From NCBI GenBank assembly GCA_034522055.1, contig JAXHLS010000006.1:1088790-1152789 (forward strand): a stretch of 64,000 nt of DNA. Reading direction: 5' to 3'. This document shows positions 63,228 through 64,000 of this stretch, piece after piece (position 1 is the first letter of the stretch; each line of letters opens with the position of its first letter). The notes beneath the pieces are model-generated. The model ran no database searches and was not told the origin of the DNA. It worked only from the letters and a program-made list of their open reading frames with translations. This DNA is from Gammaproteobacteria bacterium. GTDB lineage: Bacteria; Pseudomonadota; Gammaproteobacteria; JAABTG01. Made by a program: the position numbers and the translations under genes.

Positions 63228-63420
63228 GGTTGGGTTGAGGAACGAACCCCAACATGACCAGGGCACGGATGTAGGTCGGGATTCATCCCGACATCTGTCA
63301 CATGCTCCCGCCCAGCATCCCCTCATCCTGTCCTTCTCCCCAAGGGAGAAGGGACCTTCCCATGACGCCAAAGCGCGCAGCAACGTAGGGTGGGTCAAGC
63401 GCAGCGGACCCGCCGGCAGC
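63228..63420. repeat. Palindrome block, second copy of 46447-46590
   Basis: It has a GTTGGG...AACCCCAAC hairpin (63229), the GGTCGGGATTCATCCCGAC hairpin (63273), the GGGAGAAGGGAC hairpin (63330-63356) and the GTAGGGTGGGTCAAGCG hairpin (63386). It adjoins the fcl remnant, as in the other copy. Confidence 0.85.
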
Positions 63421-63424
63421 CCCC

Positions 63425-63541
63425 TCAGCCCCTGTAATCCCCCTGGTGCTCCAGAAACCACTGGTAGGTGGCCCGCACCCGGAGGAGCGCCCCTGGGCGC
63501 GAACCGATCCGGCCATTGCGCAGCCCGGCCCCCTCACTCAT
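63425..63541 (-). pseudogene. GDP-L-fucose synthase with most of its interior deleted
   Basis: The ATG overlaps the gmd stop as in a normal gmd-fcl operon. The frame reads [12 protein letters not shown], then a short foreign segment, then RATYQWFLEHQGDYRG and a stop: 38 codons in total. An in-frame deletion has joined the two ends of a roughly 320-codon gene. Confidence 0.65.
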
Positions 63542-63768
63542 GGTAATCAAACGCCCGATACCCCGCCTCCTTCACCAGCGCATCGCGCTTGGCCAGTTGC
63601 AGGTCGTTCTCCATCATCTCCGTCACCATCTCGTCGAAGGTGATGCGCGGCGTCCACCCCAGCTTCTCCTTGGCCTTGGTGGGCTCCCCCAGCAGGATCT
63701 CCACCTCCGTGGGGCGGAAATAGCGCGGGTCCACCGCCACCATGCAGGCCCCCGTCTTGGCGTGCCGT
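63534..63768 (-). pseudogene. GDP-mannose 4,6-dehydratase C-terminal remnant (copy II)
   Basis: The minus-strand frame gives [60 protein letters not shown] and FDYHE, the last 75 or so residues of Gmd. The upstream part is missing; homology ends at GTGCCGT (63768), followed by AGCGAATTAAGTAAACTG. It cannot be active. Confidence 0.8.
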
Positions 63769-63822
63769 ACAGCGAATTAAGTAAACTGCCCCCGGAGCAT
63801 GCCTGTCCCCGGAGCGTGCAAT

Positions 63823-64000
63823 TCAGCGCTCGAACGGGTTCAGCACGTCCACGTCCAAGTCGGCCACGTCCGCCCCGTTGCGCGTCACCAGTGGCAGGCC
63901 GTTGACCTTTGCCGTCGCTGCCAGCAACGCATCGATGACCGCCACCGGGCGGATCGCGTTCATTCGTCCCCACTCCTCGGCTACAGCCGTGTCGACCGGC
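63823..64000 (-). CDS. PIN-domain (VapC-like) toxin, C-terminal part in window
   Basis: Reading leftward from the window edge: VDTAVAEEWGRMNAIRPVAV, IDALLAATAKVNGLPLVTRN and GADVADLDVDVLNPFER. The motif IDALLAATA with Asp and the LVTRNGAD segment are typical of PIN RNases of the VapC/FitB group. The start and antitoxin lie beyond 64000. Confidence 0.8.
   Translation of the reverse strand, partial: PVDTAVAEEWGRMNAIRPVAVIDALLAATAKVNGLPLVTRNGADVADLDVDVLNPFER

Noticed and set aside
63623-63973. 116-codon minus-strand frame across the gmd remnant and PIN gene
   Set aside because: It runs out of frame with both recognised sequences and has no similarity to known proteins.

Overview
This window looks like the chromosome of a GC-rich gammaproteobacterium. 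The support is a MutH of the enterobacterial kind, nusB-thiL-pgpA gene order, a glycogen locus, an XrtD-type exosortase with a VPxPA-CTERM substrate, and dense GTAG-headed palindromic repeats of the SMAG/REP type. A sulfur-oxidising Chromatiales-like lineage would fit, but nothing here proves it. No rRNA, tRNA or CRISPR array was seen.

Bases 1-35600 are mostly housekeeping genes. In order they are: a CobW-family GTPase (cut by the window edge) with a WD40 protein; ribH-nusB-thiL-pgpA; a glycogen and hexose locus (glgA and glgB on the minus strand; glgC, a GH57 glucan hydrolase, malQ, a ROK glucokinase and pgi on the plus strand, followed by pyruvate phosphate dikinase); a YeeE/TsuA-type thiosulfate transporter; a GTDC1-like glycosyltransferase; an EAL protein; an orphan DUF2384 antitoxin; and a tightly overlapping run of ArsR regulator, second ThiL homologue, mutH and a BtuFCD-like ABC importer. 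A sensor kinase, CBS protein, VWA protein, membrane DnaJ protein and DUF2333 protein follow. The two ThiL homologues have each lost different, roughly complementary, catalytic motifs.

Bases 35600-46350 hold an exosortase-linked surface system. A VPVPA-CTERM protein lies behind a near-consensus sigma-54 promoter with two upstream dyad motifs, and a WecA-like sugar-phosphate transferase and XrtD lie 5-8 kb away. Between them sits a 3958-bp transposon whose ends can be placed by imperfect terminal repeats and an 8-bp duplication. It carries a zinc-ribbon protein, an Rve transposase, an AAA+ ATPase, a 65-residue acidic protein and a SEC-C cargo gene.

Bases 46350-64000 are a graveyard of mobile elements built into a broken gmd-fcl (GDP-fucose) locus. 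It contains two nearly identical group IIC introns (1919 nt each), a third intron with a nonsense-broken reverse transcriptase, a fourth apparently 5'-truncated intron, an ISAs1 remnant, an ISKra4 transposase, an IS21-like element and several toxin-antitoxin modules, intact and decayed. The IS21-like element has the same four-part layout as the first transposon: zinc-ribbon protein, Rve transposase, ATPase and a homologous small FIDELR protein.

The intergenic DNA is unusually full of repeats. There are at least seven families of hairpins with a GTAG head, a TTAA-bounded element in four copies of two sizes, a 68-bp tandem array, and a recurring TTTCGCG-type sequence. Several of these repeats form the ends of genes or are broken by one another, which shows that they have moved.
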